From the NCBI RefSeq assembly GCF_000499385.1, contig NW_013652012.1, forward strand, positions 1 through 57,500: a DNA stretch of 57,500 nt, in the 5' to 3' direction. Under the pieces are notes generated by a model, which searched no databases, was not told the DNA's origin, and saw only the letters and a list, made by a program, of their open reading frames with translations. Below, piece by piece: positions 12,104 to 23,899 of the stretch. The first letter of the stretch is position 1, and each line of letters starts with the position of its first letter. The position numbers and the translations under genes were made by a program. The stretch is from Eimeria necatrix (Eukaryota; Apicomplexa; Conoidasida; Eucoccidiorida; Eimeriidae).

Positions 12104-15100
12104 CTAACCAAAGATGAAATTCACCAAACAGGCCTCGGGCTTCGATATAACCCGAGAAAGGGCTTTGCCCCTGTCATTTTCGAGCTGCAGCCGCTGCTGC
12201 ACCGAGGGAAGCCGTCTCACGGCTTCTAAGAGATTGCTAGGTGTGCTCATCTCTGTCACGGAAAGCGGCACAGAGAGCCTGTGCCGACCGTTGAACTGTA
12301 CAGATACCTGAACTTTTCGGCTATCTTCCGCAGTTTTGTCTTTCTCGAATTCTTCTCCTTCGGTTGTTGGCCACTCGCCTGAGGCTGCAAGGGTCCACCC
12401 TGGAAAGGCAAAAGCGGCGGGATATTCTGCTGCTAGGCGCTTCCACAGCTCTTCGGTTATGAAGGGGGCCACTGGGTGCAGCAGCGTCAGAAGGGTTTTG
12501 ACGCAGCTAACGGACAAAGTGCCTCCTTGATGCTGCTGCTGCTGTTGCAGATGCCGGCTACCCGCCATCAGAGCCGCCACTGCACGGTTCACTTGCATGC
12601 GTTCTAGACTGCGCGTTACGTTCGCCACCAGAGGGGCCAAAAGTTTCCTCTCCCCTTCAGACATATTTCTCATTGATACACCCCACAGTCGACCCGCATA
12701 AACTGCCTCAGGGCCCGCTTCTCCTGATCCGCAGGGGACTCCAGAGCATTCAAATGAACTGTTGAGCCCTGTTGGGAGGTCCTCTGTAGTTCTTTTGGGG
12801 CACTCTCCCTGTAGGCCGGTAGAAGCTTCCTCGGGGTCCAAATTCTCTCTTCGTGGACCTCCAGTCTCTTCCCAGGGGCCTCCTGAGACTTCTTTCAAGC
12901 CAAAGGAGCCTCTTGTTGGGTCCTGTTGGGATGACTCAGAACTGGATAAGGGTTTACGTGACGGGCCAAGAGGAGACATGAGCAAATTCCAAATGCGACT
13001 TAGTAGGCGGGTGGCACCCGAAATTCCCTCTTCTCTCCATACTTTTGTAGAGGGCACCGGGCCCAAGGCCATGAGGTGTATGCGCAGCACATCACCCCCG
13101 TGAGCCTCTAGCACCTTGTCGGGAGACACTGCGTTGCCTTTCGATTTCGACATCTTTTCGCAAAGAGTCAGCAACTGGACAGGAGCTTCCTGAGTACTTG
13201 GGGCCAATTCTGTCGTTGCTGCTGCTGAACGGTGGCGTGCTAGCTCTGCTGGCGCTGCTGCTGGCCTTGCTGTTAGTTTTGTTCCTGAGGAAGGAGCTGT
13301 CATTGCTTCCTCTGCTGCCACTAGTGGCTGCTGCTGGGTCTGCGTCCATTGCTGTGATTGTTCTGAGTTAACAAAGACCCATGTACCCGGGCTCGTTTGC
13401 TTGATAGTTGGAGAGTCAGCAGGAAGAGCCTCTGCAAAGACTGCAGTTCCCGAGGGCCTGTGGGTGCCACAGACTACTCGTGCTGCCGCAGCAGCATTTT
13501 TTGCTGCTGCCGGGGCCACAGCCACAAGGCCCGCTGCTGCTGAGGCTGCTGGGGTTGCGGTGAGAAGCGCAGCAGCTGTGGGGGCCAAATCTACGTCTGC
13601 TGCTGCTACAGGGGCCCCAGTGTCAGTGCGGCGTAGCAAAAAGTGGCGAGGAGTCCCCAAAATGACGCCTGGAGTAAGCAGGCACTTGAAGGGTTCTTCG
13701 CCGGAAGCAGCGCCGATATCTCTGAGAAATTTATGCCAAAATCTGAGGAGAAAAAGGCAGGCACACGCAATTCATGGTGAAGCTTAGAGACAGGAAGAGG
13801 AAAGTTGTACCCAAACACAATCCTACAGCCAGCTACCGCGCCGGCCAGCTGTGGTTCACTCACTGCTAGCCGGTCACCTAGGGCACAAATGTGAACATAA
13901 AAAAAGACAAACCTTGCGTAGATGAGGTGCGTCACTGCGTGCTCCTTGCCGCCCACGTACAGGTCAACTGGCAACCAGTACTGCAACAAAGAAGGCCTGG
14001 CGAGGGCCTCCTCGTTGTGGGGGTCGGGAAACCGCAAGTGGTACCAACTGCTCCCCGCCCACTGAGGCATGGTGCTTGTCTCTCTAGCCAGAAAAGAGCC
14101 TCCTACAGAGTCCTCACTCGATTCTTCTTGAGGGCTTTTCAGAGGGCCACTTTGCTGCTTAGGTCCACTCTGCGAAGAGCCGCCCCCCAATACCCAGTCC
14201 CTGTAGTGGCCGAGCGCCGCTACAGTCTCTGAGGCCTCAGCTGCCGCCCTCTTCCTGAGTCTGCTTTTTACAGACGAAACGATGCAGCCGTCTTCAGCAG
14301 TAGCCGCGACAGCATCGCCTCTTGCTGCTGCTGCTGCTCCTGTGAAGGGGCCGCTGCTGACAGCTGGCCGGAAAGGCGGGAGTATTAACGGGAGTTCTGC
14401 ATCAGAAAGAGGAATAATATCGCCTGTCGCCTCCGCAGCGGCGTGGGGGCAACACGCCTGCCCAACAGCTTCAACTGCGCCCGCGTCATCTTCTTTTCTG
14501 GCGCTGCTGCGGCGCTGGTTGAAGGCGCGCATCACGGGGATGGGCTCCCCCCAGTACCTCTGACGGCTGAAGACCCAGTCTCTTAGCCGGTACCGAACCA
14601 CCTTTTTGCTGCAACTACTCGACTCAAGCCATTCCAAGGCCTGGGCCTTTGCTTCCTCCGCCCGTTCCTCGTCGCCTCCCAAGCCTCCCTGAGGCTGGGG
14701 GGCCCCCAGAGGCCCTTCGAAAGCCAAATGTTGAACAGGCGGGAATGCAGGGTTAAGAGCCAGCAAACCTGCAGAAGCCAGCGGCGCCGCGAAGGGCTGC
14801 TGGGAAGGGGAGAGGAGGAGAGCATCTGCCGCAGTCAACTGCAGCCCGAACTCGGGCAGCCGTTCCATAATGTCTGTCACGACGACAGGCATAGGGTGGT
14901 TCGTTAGGGGGTTGTGTACATACAGTCCCGTATGGACGCCACTCACTGCTCCTTTCCCAGCTTCGTCTCTCACATACTTCTCTATTCTTAGTCTATCGTT
15001 CTCACTGTTCCCCAGCTGCGCAGCCAGCGGGTGCTTTGGGTGCACCGCTACGCCGGTGCAACTGTGCAGGCAGTCAGGAGATAACAGCAGGCAAGGTACG

Positions 15101-15938
15101 TGCGAGGGCTGCGTGGCTAAGGCCGAGGAGCCTCGCTGCGCCACAGGGAGGCTGAGGCGAAAGTACACTGCTTTGCCTATCCAGTTGCGCTGCATCTGCA
15201 GAACTTCCGCAGGCCAGGCCAAGGCAGACAATCCTGCAAGCAGCTGCTCAGCGTACGCCCGAAGCTTCAAGTGCCACTGGCGCAGCAGCCGGCGCTCCAC
15301 AGGAAAGCGCCCGCGTTCACTCAGGCCCTCAGCAGTCAGCTCCTCATTCGCAAGCACAGTACCTGCAGCGATCCAACACAAACTCCAAGCCTTTCAGTCT
15401 ATCCCCGTATTCTCAAACGCAGCTTCTACGTTCATAACTGGCCCGCGCGCTGCGTTGACCCCAAAGCTACCTAAAGATCAGCCGCAAACCGCAAACTCTA
15501 AGACTTAGATAAAAGCGCTGAGCTCTGAGCCCAAAGACCTTAATATCTAGGCCGTCAACGTTACGCACCCAAGGCGGGGCACCAGTTGACCTCAGCCTCC
15601 GCTTCGTAGGCCAGCCCTGATTTGAACATCTTCAGAAAGGTCCACTGGGTCCACTTGTAGTAGTCGGGGCTGCTGGTGTTTATTTCTCTTCTCCAGTCTA
15701 CGCTGAGTCCCAGCCGCTGCAGCTGCCGCCTGAAGGTGGCAATGTTCGCCTGCACCACAGAGGCTGGGGGCTCACCCCTCTCCCGCGCATGCTGCTCCGC
15801 CGGCAGCCCAAAAGAGTCCCAGCCAATTGCATGCAGCACAGGTGGCTGAAGGGGATGGTCCAGATGGCTTTCTTCGGGGCTTGGCCGGGTCCCACACGCC
15901 GCTTCAGGAAGAGGCTGCTGCCGTTGCTGCTGCTGCCG

Positions 15939-15970
<32 letters not shown>

Positions 15971-16547
15971 CCTTGTGCAGCAGCGCGCGCAGCCGCAGGC
16001 GGTGGTAGCGCGCAGCGACGTCTGCTAGAGTGTACGTGTAGCAGTGGCCAATGTGGAGGCCTGTGCCCGACGGGTAAGGTATCATAGAGAGGACATAGAA
16101 CTTGTTGGGTTTGCTGCTGCTGCCTTTCTCGTCAGCTGCTGCGTGTGGGGCCCCCCTGGGACCCGGTGGGGGGGGCAGAGGCGGCGAGTACTCTGCACTT
16201 CTCTTAGCATAGTACTGTACCCACTTTTGTTCCACTTCCTGAAAGGGGTAAGGGGCCCTCTCGGGGCCCCCCGTTGGCGCTGCGTAGCCGTGTGTGGCAG
16301 TCCGCCGGCGGTGGCCTGCTGCTGCTGCAGCAGGAAATGCAGCAGCAGCAGAACTGGAAGCCTCAGGAGCTCCTAAAGCCAGCTGCCTGCTGAGAAGCTC
16401 CCCAGAGGCAAAGGCAAAGCTGGGGAGGGGAGCAGGACGGGGAGCCACACGGATCTGCGCGCTCTCCACCTGCTGCTGCTGCATGCAGGCCAGCAGCAGA
16501 AGGGCCCCACAGCAGCCACGCACAACCCCAAGCAGCCAGTTCCCCAT
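12104..16547 (-). CDS. leuS: Leucyl-tRNA synthetase, bacterial type, apicoplast-targeted (3 exons, 1355 aa)
   Basis: It attaches leucine to tRNA-Leu, here probably in the apicoplast. Exons: 16547-15569, 15362-13913, 13742-12104; total 4068 nt, phases consistent. The N-terminus has a hydrophobic signal (GVVRGCCGALLLLACM) and then an Ala/Arg/Ser-rich transit stretch. Class I signatures are clear: HIGH at residues 165-168 within SGTGLHIGHCYTYT, GWDSFGLPAEQHA, VNWCPALGTVLANEE across the first junction, [37 protein letters not shown] across the second junction, and KMSKS at 1006-1010. The anticodon-binding part contains LLTLLHPVAPFITEELWKRL. The protein is about 500 aa longer than bacterial LeuRS because of the leader, a poly-Gln insert after the HIGH block, and Ala/Ser/Thr-rich inserts. 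The editing domain (about 385-520) lacks its usual motifs (see findings). The start is the first ATG before the signal. Confidence 0.95.
15915..15971 (-). repeat. CAG tract encoding poly-Gln in LeuRS
   Basis: This is an imperfect (CAG)n tract on the sense strand, interrupted by CGG/CAA codons, inside the insert that follows the HIGH motif. It encodes a run of Gln with occasional Arg. It is typical of homopolymeric amino-acid repeats in Eimeria coding sequence and is unlikely to be part of the catalytic core. Confidence 0.85.
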
Positions 16548-17714
16548 AGCTACAAAGTAGGGGGCATGTGGGACGGGGAGTTGAGAGACTCTAAGACACA
16601 GCTGCCATTATTTATCCCGTTTGGAGCTGCTGTTGCCTGTAAACTGGCCAACACCGAAGCAGCTCATTGTAAGCAACAGCGCTAGATTAGAGGGAAAGAG
16701 GGACAGGAGCTGATCCTGAAGATCCACAACAAGAGAGAGAGTTCGCGGGGCCCCACAGCCGACAAGAGCCGCTCACGAGCTGCTGGCGGCCACCTTCAAA
16801 AGAGAAGGATAATAATAACAATAAGAGAAAACGGGAATTATGTTAGGCATTTTGCAAACTTAGGAGATGAGCTGGGGCTACCCCGCTACGGCTGGGCAAT
16901 GTAAGAAAGAGCCAATGGGCTGGGGGCCTCCCGAGGCTCGAAGGCCCGCGCGACTGAGGCGAGGGTGACAACTTGCAAGAAAGAATGAGTAACACTTGCA
17001 AACTTTTTCAATATATGACAACTAATCGCAAGAAATAGAAAGTTGAGGCCACAAGAGCGCCGAAATGCTGTGGAGAACGAGCAAACAGGCACGATGCTGC
17101 AATTTCAGAGCTCGCAGGCGATCCCCACTTTGCAAGCCTAAGTGAACAAAAACAGTGAAAAATCAGCAACGCCGTTAAGCACTCTTTCTCATCAGTTCTT
17201 TAGTCAAAAGACAGTCATCGTTTTATCCAAGGGTTCAGTCCGGTTGTGCTTTACTTTGCTGCGGGTGATTCTTTTGAGACCCACGGCGGAGTGGTATTCG
17301 ATCATCCTCGGTCTTGCTGCGCCACGTAGACAGTAAATGCGAACCAAAATGATATACAGCGCATTTCAACTCAAGGCGGCAGCTCAACCAAAGGTGTTTC
17401 GCAGGAACTGGCCGCAGTTCCTTGAATTTGTCGAGGAGCTAGGCGTTTGGCTTTTGGCAGCTCGCTGTTGTCAACTTAGCAGGGAAAGCCACTGCAAATA
17501 AGCCGCCATTAAAGTAATTGTCGAGTGAAACTAGTGAGATAAAACCTTTAGGAACACTGGGACACGAGGCAGGGCTCTGACGCCCTCGATCTTGGGGTGT
17601 ATACGCAGTTCCGTGACCACCACAGGTGTGCAGGATTAGGTAAAAAGGGGTTACGAATTAGGAAACCCTTTAAAAGGAACTTACCATGAAAAACATATTT
17701 GAAAGCATCTGAAA
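16548..17714. other. Divergent intergenic region
   Basis: About 1.17 kb lie between the LeuRS start (minus) and the start of the secreted-protein gene (plus), so both promoters should lie here. I see short open frames only, and no repeat, RNA gene or recognisable element. Confidence 0.5.
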
Positions 17715-19912
17715 ATGCAGCGGCATTTAGCCACTGTTGCTGGACTCGTCACCTTCCTTGCTTTTCTTTTCTGTGTTTTGCGTGTTGAAGGGCTGCGGGC
17801 GGTACGGAACCAAGCAGTTAAAACTAACGCCATGCGTTTTATTTTCTTTGCAGCAATCCTGGCCGATAAAATTTCGGCAGAATGCCCAAACTCTACCTTC
17901 CATTGAGGTGAAGCTTTCTCCGCCGGATGATGTGAGTTCATGCTTGTATTCCGCCTTGATAGTTTGTTACCATTCCCGTGTACACCACGATCGTAGCCAC
18001 TTCCTCAAGTGACGGCAGAAGTGCTCCTTTTGGAGCGATCCCGCTTGGAGCTGGAGGAGGTGAGATTGATTAGCACTGTTTCTCTCTAATGCTTTTTATG
18101 CGAGCAAACTGCACGGGACTGACCCCAGGGGTTGATGGCGAAGCTGGAAGATGAGTATAATGTGCAGCTGGACAATGCTCAGAAGCAAATTGCTTCAGCA
18201 GTAGAGCGGGTGGGCATGATTGAAGCCATTTTTTCCCCTCGATTTACTGACATGTGCGCAGGCAATGAGCACGTTCAACAATCCAGCCATTTTGCAAGGC
18301 GCAATAAAAGGAGCCATGCTGCCTCGCACTGGGTCAGCAGGCGGAGGCGAGACTGAGGCTAGATTTCAAGAGCAAGACAGGTCGGCAAATTATTTTTTTT
18401 GAACTTTCGAAATCAGGTGAAGACAGAACGAAGCAGCAGCGAGGCCACTGCAAGGCACTCACCCCTCCCAGCCATCGAAAATGGAGCGATTCGGCAATTC
18501 ACTTCTTTTTTGCAAACTGGAGAAACAGTGGAGTCCAAAAGTGCAATTGTTGGCGACATAATGGCTGCTGCTCTCGCGCCTCCTCCCGCAGTGAAGCTGC
18601 AAGTGCGTAGAGCTGAATGTTTGTTGAACTCAGCAGAACAAAACCTTTCATTACTCAGCTGACGGAAGTCAAAGAACCAGACCCTCAAATTAAAGAGAAA
18701 ATGGTAGGCAAAGACTTATTTGAGCTTCAGTGGGTTTGTGGCTGAGCAGCAGCAGGACGAGATCGAGCAGCTCCGCGCCGACGAGGAGTCGAAAGTTCGT
18801 GACTTTTTTCTTTTCTCCATTTCCGAATTCTTCGCCAGATTTCAATAAATCCGCAGATGTTTGATCAAGCCATGGCGGAGTTCGGCCAGCTGACGCAAAT
18901 CACAGTCGCCGGTGAGAAGGCGCATTCGGGCGAGTTGTGCAAGTCGAGTTGCATGCATCTCCAGAGCTCGAGACAAACATTCAAATCCAGATGAACCCCT
19001 TCCTTGTCGACAAAGCGGTAAGCCAGCAGAACACAAGGGAAAATGGCAAAGCGGGGGTCAGCGCGAGACTTCAGGCTGTTTCTCAAGCAATGAAACGCGC
19101 TTCAGTTTCGGCAACGCCTGGATCCTACTCGCCGATCCCTCTAGCATTCCAACAGATCGAAGAAAACCCTCAGGCCTCCCCGCCTCCAGTGAGTCCTCCG
19201 AAAAGGAAATCCCGTTACTATGGGTTTCTATGAGTTTCGGATCGTGCGCACAGACACCGCTGATGACCTCTTTCTTGCAACTCAGCAGCTCGGAATCTGC
19301 TGCTCAGCGTAAGACTCACCTCTCCTTTGACTAGAAATGCAAGTATTCGTATCTTATGAATCTCATGCAGAGGCCAAGTTTGGCCTAGCAGCGGAAAAGC
19401 AGCTCAACGTTAAGATTGCTCAGTCTGAAAAACCGTATGCACACTGCATGCAGCATGTTCCAACGCACACTGCCAACCTCATTTTGCCTGCAACTTCAAC
19501 AGGTACCCAACAATTGACGAGATCGTCAGTGAAATGCAAAAAAAAAGAGACGCAACGGAGCGCCTGGTTGGTTGACTGCAAATTTCTGCTGTCCGTTCAA
19601 AACGCCAGCTCGCACGTTTTCAGGAGCGGATGAAGATACTGCAACTGCAGCTCAAGCTGCTGCGGGTACGTGTTGCTGCTTCCACAGAGTAGCGTGTCCC
19701 AGCCCCAGCTGCCTTTGCTGCAGGCCGAAGGCGAGATGATTAAGGAGGCGCTACACGCCAACGTCGCGCGGATTCTCGCGCAATATGCACCCGCCAGTAC
19801 GTATCCTTTTTTTCTGAATTGCGGTTTTGCCACTCCTCACTTCTGTTCCCCCTTCTTATCTACTGCAGTTGAAGCCATTAAGGCAGAGACAGCAGTGCGG
19901 GCCTTGGCTTAA
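17715..19912 (+). CDS. Secreted helical protein of unknown function (about 16 exons, 410 aa)
   Basis: I do not recognise the family. Exon 1 (17715-17801) encodes a clear signal peptide, MQRHLATVAGLVTFLAFLFC. Proposed following exons: 17854-17931, 17997-18059, 18129-18209, 18262-18380, 18437-18602, 18659-18703, 18747-18794, 18839-18911, 18944-19017, 19075-19188, 19373-19434, 19503-19566, 19624-19665, 19724-19796, 19869-19912. All phases fit and total 1233 nt. The product is charged and mostly helical, with coiled-coil-like pieces such as LLLERSRLELEE, MAKLEDEYNVQLDNAQKQIA and MQKKRDATERL, and ends IEAIKAETAVRALA. There is no second membrane segment, so secretion or delivery to an apical or vacuolar compartment is inferred. 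Weak spots are the acceptor of exon 6 (a CAG run gives several equal choices), the 32-nt intron before exon 10, and the 57-nt in-frame intron before exon 11, which could be coding. Confidence 0.6.
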
Positions 19913-20155
19913 ATCTGCAGGGGGTTGGGTGGCGTCGAGGTGCCGGGAGGATGCGGGAAGAGCTGGTGCTTACACCCACTTCAATACATCTTTAATCAAT
20001 ATGTTCCAAACCACCTCAATGAGCACTTCTATGCAAATTAAGTATATCACGATCCACTCCAGCTTGTACCCGTGCTGCGGCAGAGCAAAAACAAAGACAT
20101 GAAACTTCACCGTACTTTGTTCACTAACATCCCGTCAAGCGGCGCTCTTGATCTG

Positions 20156-22268
20156 CTATTCTTTTGCTGCTGCTGCTGCCACTGGATCTCCCGCATTTTT
20201 GCGCTGGCGTACTTGAATGGTCAACTCATTGTTCAGCATATCGTATAGATCCTTAATAATGTCAAGCCTAAACAGGCCACAGCGGACATCCGCACCCTGT
20301 TCTACTTAGAAGTATATACAGCTAGAAAACAAATACGAGAACGCAAAGAAGTGTGACCAAACACAGAAGACCAGACAAGATAGAAAGGAGAAAGGAGAGA
20401 GATACAGACGACAGAAACCCCGCGTGCAGTATGTACCTCTGATTCAGAATCTCAACTCGTTTTGGTATCTCTAAGTAACGCCTGCAGTGATCATAGTGGT
20501 CAGCAAAGTCATCGTTGTCCCAGAATATGTCTGAGGCAGAACACTCAACATATTGCATGAACACTTAATATTGCATCCACGCACATGCATATTCATACGC
20601 TCATATTCTGCATGAGTAAACTGCCCGCTGCTTCCGCTTGTACTACTCTTGCTCTTATTTTTGCATTTTTGTTGTTCCTGCGCATTTAGGTGTGCTCGTC
20701 TGCATGTGCTACTTGAGTTGTGCGCTTGTCCATAGAGAAGCGCCGCTGGCACTGCCTCGACAGCAATTGGCTGTTGCTACGGCTGGAGCTGTGCTGCTGC
20801 TGCTGTATCCTTGCACCTGGCGTGTCCAGAATATCCGTGTGAAGATTTATGTAGAATCGATTGACGAACAATTCCCCAATACGACGCCCTATATCCTCAC
20901 GGGTTGACTGAATATTGCCAGTACGCGCCAGGCTCTCTGCAGCAACATGAACAGCAGTGGTGAGGGCGGCAATAGCAGCAGCATAGTTGACTGAGAAAGG
21001 CGAGAAGTGGCTGGCAAAGTAACAGCGGCACTACTTCGTACCGGGTATCATTTTGGTACGTTCGATATCGGCGTCCACCAACGTCTCAAAGAAGGCTAGC
21101 TTTACACTCTTCGGGGAAAAAATGCGCAAGCAAATGTTACGTTTCGAATTATTTGCTGTCGCTTTGGTCCTCTTCTTTCACATTTTCCCTCTTTGTGTGC
21201 CCGCTTGTCTGTACTTCGGTTGCTGCGTCGTCTCGGCTTCTGTCTGCGTGCCTCTGCTGTTCCTTCTTTCCTATGATTATGATTTAGGTCCAAGACTCTC
21301 GACTACAAGTTTAGTGCGCACCTGTGCGAATGCGTAGGAGTAGGCTAAACATTCAAACACGTTCGTGGTGACAAGGTGGATGTTGTCTCCCTTTATTGTT
21401 GCTCTGTCGCTCCACACATACGTCATTGTGTCATCTTCTTTGTTTGCGCCCAACGGCTCTTTGAGGTAAGGCTGCATGAAGGCCACTAACGCCTGCATGC
21501 AAGCAGACACTTAAAGCCTGCATATCTTGTTCAAGTTTTGAATGCATATTTTCCAAAAGCACACCCACACACATAATAGGCATGAAAGCATGCTTGTAAT
21601 ATCGTATATACAGGTACCAAACAAGTACGTGAGCAAGTGTATATGCAAATAGGCGAATATTGCTCGTATGTTTCCAAGCATGCACCTAATACGCAGTAGA
21701 AAAATGTACATTCAGTAAAAGCCCCACGTTTAACGGAACGTCGGACTGAAGCAAACCGGAAAACGCACAGGCGCTACAAATGCGAATACTTTGGCAAATG
21801 ATGAAAATGCGATGCATGCCTTCCAAATATACAAAAAATCACTGTACGTGGAGAAAGTATAAGGACCCCCCTGTACGACGCTTCGATCTGTGGAGCAATG
21901 ATTTTGTCAAAACGAAAGATGGAACAGACGAATGGGACGCAAATGCCAAAACATCAGTGCACGGAGAGAGCTAATGAGCAGAGATAGGCCTTACCTTCTG
22001 CTCCTCTACATCTATATCCCATGCAACGATGCAGCCTAGAATCAGACGAACAAGTAGACAGGCAGGGGCGAGGTCACAAATCAGCTTGCTGCTGCTTCCA
22101 GCACGGCACCTTGCTGTCTCTGTAGCCACCTTGGCTGCTGCTTTTGCCGCTGCTGCTGACGTGGGTTACTTCTGCTGCATATTTATCATACCGAATCTAA
22201 AGACAAAGACAGTCTTTCTCTTTACGAAGCATTTGCAGAAGAGAACTTCGCTGTACGTGTTCTCCACC
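20156..22268 (-). CDS. DUF155/RMD1-RMND1 family protein, 3' exons
   Basis: Members of this family (yeast RMD1, human RMND1) are eukaryotic; RMND1 is a mitochondrial inner-membrane protein supporting mitochondrial translation. Seven exons are clear: 22268-22192, 22035-21995, 21492-21322, 21108-21042, 20936-20817, 20530-20437, 20267-20156, all in phase (226 residues). Family landmarks in order: VFVFRFGCIVAWDID, YVWSDRATIKGDNIHL, YSYAFAQSVKLAFFE, TREDIGRRIGELFVNR, INLHTDILDTPDIFWD, and CRRYLEIPKRVEILNQRLDI across the last junction. The tail is short, with a run of five Ala from AGC-type repeat. The first listed exon begins in phase 2, so at least one 5' exon is missing. The usual C-terminal membrane helix of RMND1 is not obvious; the protein ends soon after LYDMLNNEL. 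The family assignment is firm, the location in the cell is not. Confidence 0.85.
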
Positions 22269-22920
22269 CTGCACCCAGCACCAAGCGAACCAAGCATTTG
22301 CGGCGTTTATGCAATAGTAATGGCTTGAAAGTAAACCTGGATGTGCTTCGTGTTAGCAAAGCAATAGCGATATGAGAAGCCAGTGCAACGAGAACCTCAA
22401 GAGAACGCTAGAGGGGTCCCAAGAGTATCGTGAAGCCCCTAAGGGGTCTCAAACGAACTTGAGAAACTTTGGGCGGATAATATCGGGCCTCTTCACGGCC
22501 TTTAAAATCTCCGTGAAGAGCTGAACAAGAAAACAAAAGAAATAAGGACAACTGGAAGAATGGGGAAAAGAGAGAACGGCGCAGACGAAGAGAATATGCG
22601 CATCTGCACATAAACTCCTTCCAATGTTTCCTCATTAGATGCATCCAAAAGAGTTTCTTGTATTTTATTCCCAACATATATGCTTCAAGTGCCAGAAAAA
22701 TTATACAGAGAAAGCAAGGGCATGTTATGCTCTCAAGCATCTTGTACTCTGAAAGCCCTCTAAGGGTCCACATTTTAGGTGTAAGGGGATAAGGGTTTAG
22801 CGCCTCACGACTTCAGCGCCTATGCAGACAGCCCAGACACATCCTGCGGGCGTGGGTCGCTGCGGAAAAACAGAAGCAATGAAGAAGTCCGCAAGGATCC
22901 TCGAGCTTTAACCCTAAACT

Positions 22921-23552
22921 CTAGACCCCAGGATGAATTGATTGCAGCAGCGCCTCACGTCTGCTCTCTCCCTGATAGAAGCCTGAATGTCGGCTCTCTT
23001 CTTTGTGCTGCGTATGGGTTTGCGTTGCTGCGTCGGCTGCAGTCAAACGAAGCACACAAAGCCCTTGGTGTTGCACAATCCCAGCCAGCGCCTCCCTCTC
23101 AAGAGACCTCCTCGCGAACTCTACGCAGTCGTCGTTGTTTTCGACAGGTGGCGACAGACAAAACCAGGCAAAAGGACAAGAATTGGGACGCGGAGGACCC
23201 ACCGCCATGGAGTGCTGCGCCGAAGAAAAGTCAGGGTCACTGTCTGGAGGGATGTCCACCTGAGTTTTTACGGAGACCTGGGGCGGCTCAGTTATTTGCT
23301 GATAGTGCCCTGAGGGCTCCATGTCTCTTAAGGGCTGCATTTTGGCTATGACCAAAGCCCTTAAACCTAAACTGTAGAACAGGAAATCCACACGGCGAAC
23401 CGCGCCCGCGAAGGCCACAAGCCCCCGCTAGCCCGCCTCTCGACACTGAAAACAGGACTAGATGCGTTTAACAAAACGAAAGATGAAGGAATTTTAAAGG
23501 AAGAAACAGACGAAAACGGACAGGCCAGCAGCAGCAGCAGTTGCAGCAGCAT
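22921..23552 (-). CDS. Candidate 5' exons with hydrophobic leader, perhaps of the DUF155 gene
   Basis: A minus-strand ATG at 23552 opens MLLQLLLLLACPFSS, a good signal-peptide core, followed by SFKIPSSFVLLNASSPVFSV and a basic stretch, as in organelle-targeted leaders. A GTGTGG donor after FA can join in phase to an ATGCAG acceptor, giving PLRDMEPSGHYQQITEPPQ and then SPPVENNDDCVEFARRSLER. These pieces lie directly upstream of the DUF155 exons on the same strand, so they may be its N-terminus. I could not find the connecting exon or a phase-consistent link between 22.9 and 22.3 kb. Alternatively this is a small separate secreted-protein gene. Confidence 0.33.
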
Positions 23553-23899
23553 GCAGCTAGACTGGGCCAGGGGTGTTGGGGGCCCCGCGTTGGGGGGCCC
23601 CACGTTCGTCGTGAGGGCCCCTAGCCTTCTGTTGCGAGCATTATCAAACGCGCTATCTAACTATTTATGAAAGCAATTAATCAAGTAGTAGCTTTGGTCA
23701 TTTATTTCTTTCCTCCTGGCAGGCCCCAGATACAGACTCCCTTCGTCCACAGAGGGCCCCAGGCTGCCTCGGAGGCTCCTTCTGTGATCTTGGTGTTCAC
23801 TGCCTGGCTCACAACGAGGGAGGTACGTGGTTAGCCCTAGCTGTGGGCTTGCAGCAGCCAAACCAGTTGCAGCGGGGGGCCCTACACCAAGCCCGAGAT

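Noticed and set aside
22408..22773. Minus-strand frame of 121 residues between the DUF155 exons and the leader exon
   Set aside because: It has a hydrophobic but motif-free translation and no splice border that matches the phase needed by the DUF155 exon at 22268.
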